Shown: positions 25,529 through 33,968 of the stretch, in pieces
Numbering within the stretch: the first letter of the stretch is position 1
Layout: each line of letters opens with the position of its first letter
NCBI GenBank assembly: GCA_021739695.1
Contig: JAIPBM010000018.1
Span: 23,642-87,641 of the forward strand
DNA: 64,000 nt
Direction: 5' to 3'
Source of the DNA: Flavobacteriales bacterium
GTDB taxonomy: Bacteria; Bacteroidota; Bacteroidia; UBA10329
Made by a program: the position numbers and the translations under genes
Notes under the pieces: generated by a model
Told to the model about the DNA's origin: nothing
Seen by the model: the letters and a program-made list of their open reading frames with translations, nothing else
The model's database searches: none

Positions 25529-26829
25529 TGAACTACGCGGAGACGCTGGATTATCTGTTCAGCCAATTGCCCATGTATCAGCGGCAAGGCGCTGCAGCTT
25601 TCAAAAAAGACCTTACCAATACACTTGCGCTCTGCGAATTGCTGGATGATCCTCAGCACAAATTCAAAAGTGTTCATATCGCTGGAACCAATGGAAAAGG
25701 CTCGGTCAGTCACATGCTGGCATCCGTTTTTCAAACTGCTGGTTACAAAGTTGGGTTGTACACTTCCCCTCATCTGAAGGACTTCCGCGAACGCATCAAA
25801 ATCAATGGCGAGATGATCGCTGAGGAATCGGTAGTAGAATTTGTGGCAGAACATCAATCTGATTTCGAACGGATAAAACCTTCTTTCTTCGAAATGACCG
25901 TTGCACTGGCGTTCCATCATTTCGCCAACAATGAAGTTGATATCGCCATTGTTGAAACGGGTTTGGGCGGAAGATTGGACAGCACGAACGTCATCACTCC
26001 AGAACTTTCTATCATTACCAATATCGGTTACGACCACCAGCAATTCTTAGGCGAAACACTACCAGAGATTGCAGGAGAGAAAGCAGGAATCATCAAACCC
26101 AAGGTTCCAGTTGTAGTTGGCGAGTTTCAGCAAGAAGTGGCTGAGGTTTTTCAGAACAAAGCGAGAGAAACCAATAGCCGTTTACGTTTCGCCAACCGCG
26201 AATGGGAGATCCGCAATGCAGAATTACTCTCGAATGCTGTGGACGATTATTCACTGAAGTTGAGCGTTCGGCACTACGATGGCTTGGAGCTGGAAGTTGA
26301 AGGCCAATTGACAGGGCCGCATCAACGCAAGAACCTACTCACTGTTTTGGAATCGGTAAGAACCCTCAGCGAAATAGGCTGGAACGTGACCCGTGAGCAC
26401 TTTAAAGATGGCGTAAAGACCGTGATTGACCGAACAGGCCTTCTGGGACGCTGGCAGATACTTCAACGCGATCCATTGGTCATCTGCGACACTGGCCACA
26501 ACACCGAAGGATTGCTTCCGAATTTGGAAAGATTGCTTTCCAACCGCTTACCAGAACAAATTCATTTCGTTTGGGGAATGGTAAATGACAAGGACGTATC
26601 TAAAACACTCCAAATGCTTCCTTCAAAAGCAAACTACTATTTCTGTAAACCAGATGTTCCAAGAGGATTGGATGTTTCGATTCTCACAGAAAAAGCCAAA
26701 GAACTTGGATTTCATTTTAGTTCATTCCTATCCGTTTCACAAGCACTTGAAGCTGCAAAACGTGTCGCCAAGTCAGACGAAATCGTCTATGTTGGAGGCA
26801 GCACATTTGTGGTTGCAGAAGTTGTTTGA
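25528..26829 (+). CDS. folC: Folylpolyglutamate synthase / dihydrofolate synthase
   Basis: A 433-residue Mur-ligase-fold enzyme that joins glutamate to dihydropteroate and then extends the polyglutamate tail of folates. The ATP loop is AGTNGKGSVSH (residues 52-62), followed by YTSPHLKDFRERI, a folate-contact stretch, ETGLGGRLDSTN near 150, and the C-terminal domain with CDTGHNTEG. Its ATG overlaps the tonB stop by one base (TAATG), so it is translationally tied to the exbBD-tonB set although the functions differ. tRNA-Val follows with its own promoter. Confidence 0.95.
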   Translation: MNYAETLDYLFSQLPMYQRQGAAAFKKDLTNTLALCELLDDPQHKFKSVHIAGTNGKGSVSHMLASVFQTAGYKVGLYTSPHLKDFRERIKINGEMIAEESVVEFVAEHQSDFERIKPSFFEMTVALAFHHFANNEVDIAIVETGLGGRLDSTNVITPELSIITNIGYDHQQFLGETLPEIAGEKAGIIKPKVPVVVGEFQQEVAEVFQNKARETNSRLRFANREWEIRNAELLSNAVDDYSLKLSVRHYDGLELEVEGQLTGPHQRKNLLTVLESVRTLSEIGWNVTREHFKDGVKTVIDRTGLLGRWQILQRDPLVICDTGHNTEGLLPNLERLLSNRLPEQIHFVWGMVNDKDVSKTLQMLPSKANYYFCKPDVPRGLDVSILTEKAKELGFHFSSFLSVSQALEAAKRVAKSDEIVYVGGSTFVVAEVV

Positions 26830-26837
26830 ATTTTCTG

Positions 26838-26868
26838 CTTGCAAATACCAAATGCTTATTTACATTTG
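26838..26868 (+). promoter_or_regulatory. Promoter of tRNA-Val: CTTG, 19 bases, TACATTTG
   Basis: CTTG at 26838-26841 and TACATTTG at 26861-26868 are separated by exactly 19 bases, the Bacteroidota spacing (consensus TTTG-N19-TAnnTTTG). Initiation near 26875 would be six bases before the tRNA. Confidence 0.8.
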
Positions 26869-26880
26869 CAGCCCCAATTC

Positions 26881-26958
26881 GGGAAATTAGCTCAGTTGGT
26901 TCAGAGCACCTCGTTTACACCGAGGGGGTCGGGGGTTCGAATCCCTCATTTCCCACCA
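26881..26958 (+). tRNA. tRNA-Val (anticodon UAC), CCA encoded
   Basis: The cloverleaf folds completely: acceptor GGGAAAT / ATTTCCC, D arm GCTC / GAGC, anticodon stem CCTCG / CGAGG with loop TTTACAC giving anticodon TAC, variable loop of five, T arm GGGGG-TTCGAAT-CCCTC. The body is 75 bases, followed by A-free CCA at 26956-26958. It reads valine codons GUA/GUG. A good promoter lies upstream and a terminator directly downstream, so it is a single-gene unit. Confidence 0.97.
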
Positions 26959-26962
26959 AATG

Positions 26963-26993
26963 AAAAGCCTTCTCAATTGAGAAGGCTTTTTTT
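26963..26993 (+). terminator. Rho-independent terminator after tRNA-Val
   Basis: A perfect palindrome AGCCTTCTCAA / TTGAGAAGGCT followed by seven T. On the opposite strand the four T that follow are weaker, but it may also help end the converging transporter operon, which stops at 26998. Confidence 0.92.
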
Positions 26994-26997
26994 GTTT

Positions 26998-28116
26998 CTA
27001 CCCGCTCGTCTTGCTGTAGCTACGCATAGCCGACACGATGTAGAAAATCGCGAAGCCTGTCATAACCAAGAAGTGATAGCTGATATCGGCAAACGTGCTG
27101 CCCTTCAGCATCACCATTCGCATCACTTCCACGAAGTATTTGATTGGGTTGAAGTGATTGATGAACTTGGCCCATTCGGGAATGCTGTCAACGGGAGTAA
27201 AGAGGCCGCTCAGAAGTAGAAAGATCACTAAGAAGAACCACGTGATGAACATGGCCTGTTGCTGCGTTTCGGTGACCGTGCTGATGAGAATTCCGATACC
27301 CAAGACCGCAATGAGGTAAATGGCGAGAAAAGCGTAAAGCGTAAGCAGACTTCCGGCCGTGGTAATGTCGAACAAAAGATAGGCAATCACCAGCCCGAAG
27401 GTCATCACCAACATGCCGATGATCCAGAACGGAATGATCTTGCCGAGAATGAATTCGAATTTGGTGATAGGCGTAACGTTAAGCTGTTCGATGGTGCCCA
27501 TTTCGCGTTCGCGGATGATGTTGATGCTGCTGAGAAAAGCCGTAAGCATCGTGACCAGAATGGCCAAAATGCCAGGCACCATGAAGGTCTTGTAGTTCAA
27601 CTCGCTGTTGTACCAGTATTCCGATCGGATATCGACTGAAAGTGGCGTGACGCCTTGCGGCAACGACATGTTCTTTAAACGGTCGGCATTGAAAGCGTTG
27701 ATGACCTGCATGCTATAGTTGCTGGCAATTCCGGCCTTTTGGTTGTTCACCGCATTCAACAACAATTGAACTTTGACAGGCTGCAATGAATTCAGATCGG
27801 CATCAAGGTCTTTAGGAATGCAGAGGATCATGTCGGTGTTCTCCTTTTCGAGTTCGAGCATCGCTTCTTTGACATTGGTAAAACTGCCCACTTGCGTGAA
27901 ATATCCCGAAGAAGTGAACTTGCTCACCAGTCGTTGCGAGGTGACGGTTTTGTCGAGATCAACAATGGCCATGTTCACATTCTTCACCTCAAAATCGGCC
28001 GCATAGCTTAGTATGATTAACTGCACGATCGGCATGAGGAACAGCAGCGGCAGCATCACCCTATTACGGCTTATCTGTCGGAATTCCTTGCGGACGATAT
28101 GTGGCAGCGCTCTCAT
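26998..28116 (-). CDS. ABC-2 type transporter permease (YbhR/YbhS-like), distal
   Basis: A 372-residue inner-membrane permease. The layout is one N-terminal membrane helix, a large extracytoplasmic loop (about residues 45-170) and five C-terminal helices with INIIREREMGTIEQLNVTP, the ABC-2 signature. The ATG at 28116 overlaps the previous permease's stop (ATGA); the longer reading to 28257 is out of place. It is the last of a seven-gene operon whose order matches the E. coli YbhGFSR drug exporter, so it likely forms a heterodimeric pore with its upstream paralogue. Substrate is unknown; cationic drugs or bile-like compounds are possible from the family. Confidence 0.9.
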   Translation of the reverse strand: MRALPHIVRKEFRQISRNRVMLPLLFLMPIVQLIILSYAADFEVKNVNMAIVDLDKTVTSQRLVSKFTSSGYFTQVGSFTNVKEAMLELEKENTDMILCIPKDLDADLNSLQPVKVQLLLNAVNNQKAGIASNYSMQVINAFNADRLKNMSLPQGVTPLSVDIRSEYWYNSELNYKTFMVPGILAILVTMLTAFLSSINIIREREMGTIEQLNVTPITKFEFILGKIIPFWIIGMLVMTFGLVIAYLLFDITTAGSLLTLYAFLAIYLIAVLGIGILISTVTETQQQAMFITWFFLVIFLLLSGLFTPVDSIPEWAKFINHFNPIKYFVEVMRMVMLKGSTFADISYHFLVMTGFAIFYIVSAMRSYSKTSG

Positions 28117-29222
28117 TCTCCCAATCGAGGTTTCACATTCTTGACGGCTGCCACGCCCAAAACCAAAGTGATCAACACGAGCACTGCCACCGGCTTCCAG
28201 ATCACATTCATTCCCGAACCTTTTATCATCAGTCCTGTGATGATCATGATGAACCATTTGGCCGGGATGATATTCGACACGATTTGTAATGGAAGTGGCA
28301 TGTTCTCAATAGGGAAGATGAAACCGCTCAAAAGGATGGTGGGCAGCAGCAATCCCATCATGGAAACGAACATGGCGGTCATTTGCGAATTGGCTTTGGA
28401 GGAGATGAAAATTCCCAGCGCCAATGCGGTGAGGCTGAACAATAGACAACTCCCGATCAACAACACCACCGAGCCGTTCATCGGCATATCAAAAACGAGT
28501 ATTCCAAGAGAGACGATGACCATCGCATTGAAAAAACTGAGCAGCCAATAAGGCGTCACTTTCCCGAAGATGATGTGCCACGAATAAAGTGGCGAAACCA
28601 GCAAAAGTTCCATTGTTCCGAGTTCTTTTTCTCTGGCGATGGTGAGGGAGGTCATCATGGCACCAACGAGCAACAAGATCAGCCCCATCACACCCGGAAC
28701 GAACATGTAAACGGCTTTCAATTCAGGGTTGAAGATCATCCGCGGAATGGCCGAAACAATGGGTACATCTTGAACAACGGTAGCGCGACCTTTTACGTGC
28801 GTGAGAATAATGGCCGTAGCATAAGAAGTCAGTACTTGTGCTTGGTTCGGATCACTGGCATCACTCACAATTTTGATGGCGGGTTTTGCTCCGTTCAGCA
28901 GGTCTGAACCGAAATTCTGTGGGAGAATGATGCCTAATCGCGCTTTGCTTTGTCGGAATGCTTCCTCGATGCATTCGGTGGTCTGGCATTCGCGTTCGAT
29001 GTAAAACTGTTCCGAATTCTCCAATCGGGTTTGAAGCAGCACACTCTCGTAATCGCCCGACATATCGTAAATCGCTACGCCCGCATTCTCCACCTCATTG
29101 TTCAGCGCAAAACCAAAAATGAGGATCTGTGCAACTGGCATGCCGAACAAGATCAGCAGCGTGCGTTTGTCGCGCAGAATGTGCCGAAACTCTTTTTTAA
29201 CGAAGGCGAAATACTGTTTCAT
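28113..29222 (-). CDS. ABC-2 type transporter permease (YbhS-like), proximal
   Basis: A 369-residue permease paralogous to the next gene. MKQYFAFVKKEFRHILRDKR precedes the first membrane helix, a periplasmic domain follows (about 45-170), then five helices with TIAREKELGTMELLLVSP and LSGFIFPIENMP. Start and stop both overlap their neighbours by four bases (ATGA), a sign of coupled translation and stoichiometric assembly. It should pair with the other permease and the two ATPases just upstream. No substrate clue is present beyond similarity to YbhS/YbhR and to the HlyD-linked exporters. Confidence 0.9.
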   Translation of the reverse strand: MKQYFAFVKKEFRHILRDKRTLLILFGMPVAQILIFGFALNNEVENAGVAIYDMSGDYESVLLQTRLENSEQFYIERECQTTECIEEAFRQSKARLGIILPQNFGSDLLNGAKPAIKIVSDASDPNQAQVLTSYATAIILTHVKGRATVVQDVPIVSAIPRMIFNPELKAVYMFVPGVMGLILLLVGAMMTSLTIAREKELGTMELLLVSPLYSWHIIFGKVTPYWLLSFFNAMVIVSLGILVFDMPMNGSVVLLIGSCLLFSLTALALGIFISSKANSQMTAMFVSMMGLLLPTILLSGFIFPIENMPLPLQIVSNIIPAKWFIMIITGLMIKGSGMNVIWKPVAVLVLITLVLGVAAVKNVKPRLGE

Positions 29223-29956
29223 TTCGTTGAAGTTCCTCGTGCCAGTTCTTGGAAGACCGCATCTATACTATCTGCGTTAAAGCTTTTGCGCAGGTTTTCA
29301 GGACTGTCGAGCGCTTTAATTTTCCCGTCCACCATGATGCTGACGCGGTCGCAATATTCCGCCTCATCCATGTAGTGTGTGGTCACGAAAATGGTGACGC
29401 CATCGTGTGCCGCTTCATAGATCAGATCCCAGAATTGCCTTCGTGTGATCGGGTCAACACCACCTGTCGGCTCATCCAAAAAGATGATGCCCGGTTGATG
29501 GAGCGTTGCCAGCGAAAAACTCAGTTTTTGTTTCCAACCAAGCGGCAGCGAATCGACCAGCGAATTGGTCGCCTCGCGTAGCTGAAGCAAGCCAAGCATC
29601 ATATCCAATCGCTCCAAAACAACCTTGCGTTTCAGACCATAAACGCCTCCGTAGAACAGGAAATTCTCCTTCACCGTGAGGTCTCCGAACATGCTGAATT
29701 TCTGACTCATGTAGCCGATGCTTTTCTTCACCTTTTCGGTTTGAGAAGCGATGTCAAAACGAGCTACCGTGGCTTCGCCAGATGTCGGAGCAAGCAATCC
29801 GCAGAGCATGCGCATGGCGGTGGTTTTTCCTGCGCCATTCGCACCAAGGAAACCAAAGATCTCGCCTTTGCTCACTTCAAACGAGACGGCATCAACCGCA
29901 ACGAAATCACCGAATTTTCGGGTGAGGTCTTTCGCTATGATCACTTTCTCGCTCAT
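29219..29956 (-). CDS. ABC transporter ATP-binding protein (second half of a YbhF-type pair)
   Basis: A 245-residue nucleotide-binding subunit. Walker A is GANGAGKTTAM (about residue 39-49), Q-loop region MSQKFSMFGDLTV, Walker B IIFLDEPTGGVDP, and the switch histidine in VTTHYMDEAEYC. The ABC signature reads LPLGWKQKL instead of LSGGQ, as I recall for one domain of fused YbhF proteins. In E. coli YbhF both ATPase domains are in one chain; here they are separate overlapping genes. It overlaps the neighbours on both sides by four bases. It powers export through the two permeases. Confidence 0.9.
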   Translation of the reverse strand: MSEKVIIAKDLTRKFGDFVAVDAVSFEVSKGEIFGFLGANGAGKTTAMRMLCGLLAPTSGEATVARFDIASQTEKVKKSIGYMSQKFSMFGDLTVKENFLFYGGVYGLKRKVVLERLDMMLGLLQLREATNSLVDSLPLGWKQKLSFSLATLHQPGIIFLDEPTGGVDPITRRQFWDLIYEAAHDGVTIFVTTHYMDEAEYCDRVSIMVDGKIKALDSPENLRKSFNADSIDAVFQELARGTSTK

Positions 29957-30873
29957 GCCTCGGCTGTCCTTAACAGTTGCATGAAAACGTTCTCAATTCC
30001 GACCGTTGCATCGTGCGCCACAAGGTCATCGAAGCCTTGATCGCGCATGTCTTTTTCGATGGGTTTCCAATCCGTTTCACCTTCAATCAATGTGGCATTC
30101 AAGTACTCGCCAAAGGCATAGCAACTCTCCACTTTCGGGTGATTGCGAAGTGCGGTCAGCAGCTCATACATGCGGTGGCTTTTCATGGCCACGAGCGTAC
30201 CTTTGAATTCCTCATTGATGCTCTCGGGCGATGCAATACTGAGGATCTCGCCTTTCTGAATGAGCGCGATACGGTCGCAAAGCGCAGCCTCGTCCATGTA
30301 AGGCGTGCTCACGAGAATGGCGATGCCTTCCAGCTTCAAGCGTTTCAGCATTTGCCAGAATTCCTTGCGACTTACGGGGTCAACGCCTGTTGTCGGCTCA
30401 TCCAAAAAGAGTACTTCAGGTTTGTGGATGAGCGCGCAGCACAACGCCAATTTCTGCTTCATTCCACCGCTCAATTTTCCAGCAGGACGATCCTTGAATG
30501 GCTCCAATTGAACGTAAATATCCTTCACCAATTCGTAATTGGCTTCGATGGTCGTCCCGAAAATGGTGGCGAAAAACTCGAGATTTTCCTCAACGGTCAA
30601 ATCCTGATAAAGGGAAAACCTACCTGGCATGTAACCGATGCGATTGCGGATGTCGCGGAAGTCGTTTACCGTATCCAAACCCATCACTTCGGCCTTTCCG
30701 TCATCTGCCAGAAGAAGTGTGGTCAGAATTCGAAACAGCGTGCTTTTCCCCGAACCATCTGGACCGATAAGTCCGAACAGTTCGCCTTGCTGCACGTCAA
30801 AGCTGATGCCTTTCAGTGCCTGCACGTTCCCGTACGACTTGCTCAGGTTTTGTATGGAAATGGCGGGGCTCAA
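29953..30873 (-). CDS. ABC transporter ATP-binding protein (first half of a YbhF-type pair)
   Basis: A 306-residue ATPase with Walker A GPDGSGKSTLF, signature LSGGMKQKLALC, Walker B VLFLDEPTTGVDP and a C-terminal extension of about 80 residues. The longest reading starts at 30942, but its first 20 codons lie in or next to a repeat (30898-31011), so the start is taken as TTG at 30873 (SPAISIQNLSKSYG follows). The upstream gene is hlyD; the repeat lies between. Together with the next ATPase it equals the two domains of YbhF. The start codon is uncertain; the family is not. Confidence 0.88.
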   Translation of the reverse strand: MSPAISIQNLSKSYGNVQALKGISFDVQQGELFGLIGPDGSGKSTLFRILTTLLLADDGKAEVMGLDTVNDFRDIRNRIGYMPGRFSLYQDLTVEENLEFFATIFGTTIEANYELVKDIYVQLEPFKDRPAGKLSGGMKQKLALCCALIHKPEVLFLDEPTTGVDPVSRKEFWQMLKRLKLEGIAILVSTPYMDEAALCDRIALIQKGEILSIASPESINEEFKGTLVAMKSHRMYELLTALRNHPKVESCYAFGEYLNATLIEGETDWKPIEKDMRDQGFDDLVAHDATVGIENVFMQLLRTAEA

Positions 30874-30897
30874 GATTTTTTGTTTTGAATTGAAATC

Positions 30898-31011
30898 AAT
30901 CCCCCGTCCCATATCGTTCCGCAAGCTGCACTCATGGGCCACCCCCTTTGAAAGGGGGATTGAGCTCCTTCCCCCTTCAAAAGGGGGTGCCGAGGAACGG
31001 GACGGGGGATT
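30898..31011 (-). repeat. Multi-hairpin repeat, copy 1 (downstream of hlyD)
   Basis: A 13-bp perfect outer stem (AATCCCCCGTCCC at 30898-30910 with 30999-31011), a second stem step GTTCC / GGAAC, and two inner hairpins CCCCCTTTGAAAGGGGG (30942-30958) and CCCCCTTCAAAAGGGGG (30971-30987) give a cloverleaf-like layout. Its reverse complement matches copy 2 at 31944-32052, so the two copies are inverted around hlyD. Confidence 0.88.
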
Positions 31012-31014
31012 TCT

Positions 31015-31917
31015 CTATTCATAACCTCCAAATTCAACTTCCGCAGGCATTCCGATCTTCAGGCTGCCATCATTTGGAACATCGATTTTCATCGCGTAAA
31101 CCTGCGTGGCGCGCTCGTCTTTCGTCTGGATCATTTTTGGTGTGAATTCCGCTTCGCTGCTGATCCACGTAACTGTTCCTTCCGCAGCTTTCATTGTGCC
31201 ATCAGGATTATCTGTATTCACCGTCACTTTGTCTCCGATTTTCACCTCGCCTAGCATGTCTTCGCTCACGTAGGCTTTCAACACCAACGGATCGAGCGAA
31301 GCGATCTTGTACAACGCTTTTCCCATCATGGTCAGTTCACCACTTTTCGCCAGCGTTGTCAGAACCGAACCGTTAATTGGATTGTAGATGTACGATTTGC
31401 GAAGCTGACCCTCAATCTGCATCAATTGAAATCGCATGGGGTCGATCTCGGCCAACATGCCTTGCGTTTGCGTTCCAAGCGTGGAAGCTGTGGCAGCCCG
31501 TTGCTTCATCGTTCCATCCAGTTCGGCTTTCAGGTCATCCAACTGCTTAGAAGGAGCTGCGTTGGCCGCGACCAGTTTGCTGATTCGGGTAATTTCCGTG
31601 TTGATCTTGTCCATGCGTTGATCGAAAATGGCAAGCTGAGCCGCTTCGTTCGGAAGCTTTTTTCGCACGGCAGCAATCGTGGCTTTCACCTGTTCCTTTT
31701 TCAGGTACAGTTGCGTGGTGTCGATCACCGCAACCAAATCTCCTGCCTTCAAATTTTGGCCTTCTTCAGCATTAAAAACAAGAAGTTTTCCGCTTGCTTC
31801 CGAACTGACGGTCAGTTCGTCCGTTTCGAAATTTCCATAAGCATCGGCTTTCTCATCTCCTCCATTGCAGGCGGAAAGTGAGGCTAAAAAGGTCACTATT
31901 AGAATTGCGTTTTTCAT
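31015..31917 (-). CDS. HlyD-family membrane fusion lipoprotein (YbhG-like)
   Basis: A 300-residue periplasmic adaptor that links the ABC exporter to a TolC channel. The ATG at 31917 gives a lipoprotein signal ending SLSAC; readings that start further up run through the repeat at 31944-32052 and are rejected. After the signal come the biotinyl-lipoyl half (SSEASGKLLVFNAEEGQNLKAGD), a coiled-coil hairpin (about 70-150, rich in K, E, Q, A), the other lipoyl half (YIYNPINGSVL) and a beta-barrel with KIGMPAEVEFG. It is the only gene of this operon with repeats on both sides. Confidence 0.92.
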   Translation of the reverse strand: MKNAILIVTFLASLSACNGGDEKADAYGNFETDELTVSSEASGKLLVFNAEEGQNLKAGDLVAVIDTTQLYLKKEQVKATIAAVRKKLPNEAAQLAIFDQRMDKINTEITRISKLVAANAAPSKQLDDLKAELDGTMKQRAATASTLGTQTQGMLAEIDPMRFQLMQIEGQLRKSYIYNPINGSVLTTLAKSGELTMMGKALYKIASLDPLVLKAYVSEDMLGEVKIGDKVTVNTDNPDGTMKAAEGTVTWISSEAEFTPKMIQTKDERATQVYAMKIDVPNDGSLKIGMPAEVEFGGYE

Positions 31918-31943
31918 CGGAATTGTGGTTTTGTGATTCATTA

Positions 31944-32052
31944 AATCCCCCGCCCTTCGGGCACCCCCTTTTGAAGGGGGGACTGCGCTCATCCCCCTTT
32001 CAAAGGGGGTAGCTTGGAATTGGAGCTTGCGAAAATTCCAAGACGGGGGATT
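31944..32052 (+). repeat. Multi-hairpin repeat, copy 2 (upstream of hlyD)
   Basis: Outer stem AATCCCCCG / CGGGGGATT, small hairpin GCCC-TTC-GGGC, inner hairpins CCCCCTTTTGAAGGGGG (31964-31980) and CCCCCTTTCAAAGGGGG (31993-32009), and a third stem CTTGGAATT / AATTCCAAG (32013-32042). It shares long identical blocks with the reverse complement of copy 1, including GGCACCCCCTTTTGAAGGGG-like and AGCTTGCG segments. Confidence 0.88.
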
Positions 32053-32069
32053 GATCTGTATATTCATTT

Positions 32070-33341
32070 TCATTTCAATACGCCAGTTTCAAACTGCAAC
32101 ATCACTTGATTTTGATACAAGCTTATTTGGTCAACGCTGCGTGTGAGTTCAGTTAGTTGCTCGGCCAGCACTTCTTCCAAATAGGCGGTGGATGTAATGA
32201 CGCCTTGCTCTACTTGCACTTCCGCATTCTTGCGTATCTGCGAACGCAGTTCAAGCATTTTTTCGTCCCACTCGAGCGCTTTGACGAGTTTGGCGTTTTC
32301 CACTCGCATCTGTGAGATCGTACTTTCAATCTCCACCGTCTTTTGGAGTTGTTGAACATCCATCATCTTGCTATTCAATCGGAGGTTTTTTCGTTCCAAT
32401 GAAGTCTTTCCCCAATCCCAAATATTCCAAGTAGCCTTCAGACCGACCATGCCATACCCACTGATATCTGCTTTGAAGAAATTGTAAGGATTTGGTGCGC
32501 CCAAGCCTGCTTGCCCGAAAAGATTGATGCGCGGCAATCGTTTCGTTTTCAGCAGTTTTTCGGTCGCCATTAGGCCTTTTTGTTGCGTATTGATGAGTTT
32601 CAACTCGAGGTTTTCTGCGTAGGCGAATTCGGATTCCGTTTCAATCACTGGAGTTTCCAGCTTGGCGTTCTGCAAATCTATTCCAGTAAGTAGCGAGAGC
32701 ACGTCCAATCCGCTTTCCTTGGCGCTCCTCAACTCATTCTGCTTCTTTTCTTGCTGAAGAATTTCGCTTTGAAGTTTTAGTAGATCGTTCTGCTGCGCCA
32801 CGCCATTTTCAAGTGCAGTCTTGACCGTCTTTTCGCGCTCCGCCATTAGCTCCAAGGTTTTGGAAATGATGTCCAATTGGTCATCAACCAACAACATTTG
32901 GAAATACAGTTTCGCCACTTGCTTCTTGTATTCTGACAAGCCAACTTCGAGCGCCATCAACGACACTTCATTCTTGGCTTTTTCGGCCGTTTTCTGTGCG
33001 CCAGAAACACCCGCATCGAACACAGGCTGGTACAATTCGAAGTACGCTCGATATTGGAATTTCGGAATATCCAAGCTGGGAACGCCTGGAAACGAAAACG
33101 GTAATTCAGGAACATTCGATTGATAGGTTGCCTGTCCGTTGGCCGTAACCATCGGGAGATAGGACCGATTGTAGGTCTTCAGTTTATTCTGAAGCATCTC
33201 GGCCAGAATAGGTTCTTGCTTCAGAATGGGCATGTTCTTCTCAGCACTATCTAGACACGCATAAAGCGTTTGCGCCTGCGTTTGCTTAGAAAAACTGAGG
33301 GCAACGAGCCCGATGATCAGGAGAATGTGCGTTTTCATCAT
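32070..33341 (-). CDS. TolC-family outer-membrane efflux protein
   Basis: A 423-residue outer-membrane channel protein. A signal peptide (MMKTHILLIIGLVALSF, cleaved near QTQAQ) leads into two repeats of long amphipathic helices with short beta segments, the TolC plan: RSYLPMVTANGQATYQ and FELYQPVFDAG in the first half, LPRINLFGQAG and ATWNIWDWGKTSLERK in the second. It sits between the TetR gene (three bases away) and the HlyD adaptor, so it should be the dedicated exit duct for this exporter. The E. coli ybh operon lacks its own TolC, so this version is self-sufficient. Confidence 0.92.
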   Translation of the reverse strand: MMKTHILLIIGLVALSFSKQTQAQTLYACLDSAEKNMPILKQEPILAEMLQNKLKTYNRSYLPMVTANGQATYQSNVPELPFSFPGVPSLDIPKFQYRAYFELYQPVFDAGVSGAQKTAEKAKNEVSLMALEVGLSEYKKQVAKLYFQMLLVDDQLDIISKTLELMAEREKTVKTALENGVAQQNDLLKLQSEILQQEKKQNELRSAKESGLDVLSLLTGIDLQNAKLETPVIETESEFAYAENLELKLINTQQKGLMATEKLLKTKRLPRINLFGQAGLGAPNPYNFFKADISGYGMVGLKATWNIWDWGKTSLERKNLRLNSKMMDVQQLQKTVEIESTISQMRVENAKLVKALEWDEKMLELRSQIRKNAEVQVEQGVITSTAYLEEVLAEQLTELTRSVDQISLYQNQVMLQFETGVLK

Positions 33342-33343
33342 TC

Positions 33344-33946
33344 CTATTCTTGAGGTTTAAGCATGGACAAAAACCATTGTGGTATCAGTGCTCTGCGCTG
33401 TTCCATCATCATCATAAAAACCTCATCATTCATTCCTGTTGCCGAAGTGATCACCGGTTTTCCGATGAACGGAAAAACGGTCATGGATAAGAGGTTCATG
33501 AACAGATGAATGGGATGAACGCCATCTGGGCAGCGTTGCGCTAACTCTTGAAAGAATTTCACCTCGTGCATGAGTTTGTCTATTCCGAGTTTCGCAGCCA
33601 TTTCCTGCGGATGGTTTCTGATCTCACTCAGCATGAAAATGGGCAGGTCGGGACGCTTTTTAAGAAGTTCGATGTAATTACCGACCACCAATTCCACCTT
33701 CTCCTCGAAAGTCTTTTCATCATTCAGTAGCACCCGCAATTGTCCGATAAAACCTTGGACTGTCTCTAGCATGATGGTTTTAAACAATTCGTCCTTGCTT
33801 CGGAAATAGTAATTGACCAATGCCAAGTTCACTCCTGCTTCGGTGGCAATGTCTCGCGTGGTCGTTCTGCCAAACCCTTTTTCGGTGAAAAGGCGGCTGG
33901 CCGCTTCTTTGATCTTACTGGCAGTATTTAGGTCTTTCTCGCTCAT
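33344..33946 (-). CDS. TetR-family regulator of the export operon
   Basis: A 200-residue repressor. The N-terminal helix-turn-helix spans about residues 10-55 (ASRLFTEKGFGRTTTRDIA, then VNLALVNYYFRSKDELF); the rest is the ligand-binding helical domain. It is the first gene of the operon and lies three bases before tolC, the same position as CecR before ybhGFSR in E. coli. A perfect inverted repeat at 33969-33987, just upstream of its ATG, is the obvious operator, so it probably represses itself and the transporter until a compound binds. The divergent mscS gene could be affected too. Confidence 0.92.
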   Translation of the reverse strand: MSEKDLNTASKIKEAASRLFTEKGFGRTTTRDIATEAGVNLALVNYYFRSKDELFKTIMLETVQGFIGQLRVLLNDEKTFEEKVELVVGNYIELLKKRPDLPIFMLSEIRNHPQEMAAKLGIDKLMHEVKFFQELAQRCPDGVHPIHLFMNLLSMTVFPFIGKPVITSATGMNDEVFMMMMEQRRALIPQWFLSMLKPQE

Positions 33947-33968
33947 AATGGCACAAAGGTGTGTTGAT

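Noticed and set aside
28117..28257. 47-residue N-terminal extension of the distal permease
   Set aside because: It overlaps the end of the other permease gene; the ATG at 28116 makes the usual ATGA overlap.
29977..30888. 303-codon open frame on the plus strand
   Set aside because: It lies wholly opposite a clear ABC ATPase with Walker motifs; its translation has no recognisable motif.
30874..30942. N-terminal extension of the first ABC ATPase
   Set aside because: It begins inside the repeat at 30898-31011; the conserved domain begins right after 30873.
30898..31011. CRISPR or tRNA-like reading of the C-rich hairpins
   Set aside because: There are only two hairpins per copy with unequal spacers and no cas genes, and no tRNA T-arm or anticodon loop; it is an intergenic repeat.
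31918..32073. 52-residue N-terminal extension of the HlyD protein
   Set aside because: It is translated from the multi-hairpin repeat (PPSKGGARRAG-like residues) and would destroy the lipoprotein signal; the start at 31917 is preferred.
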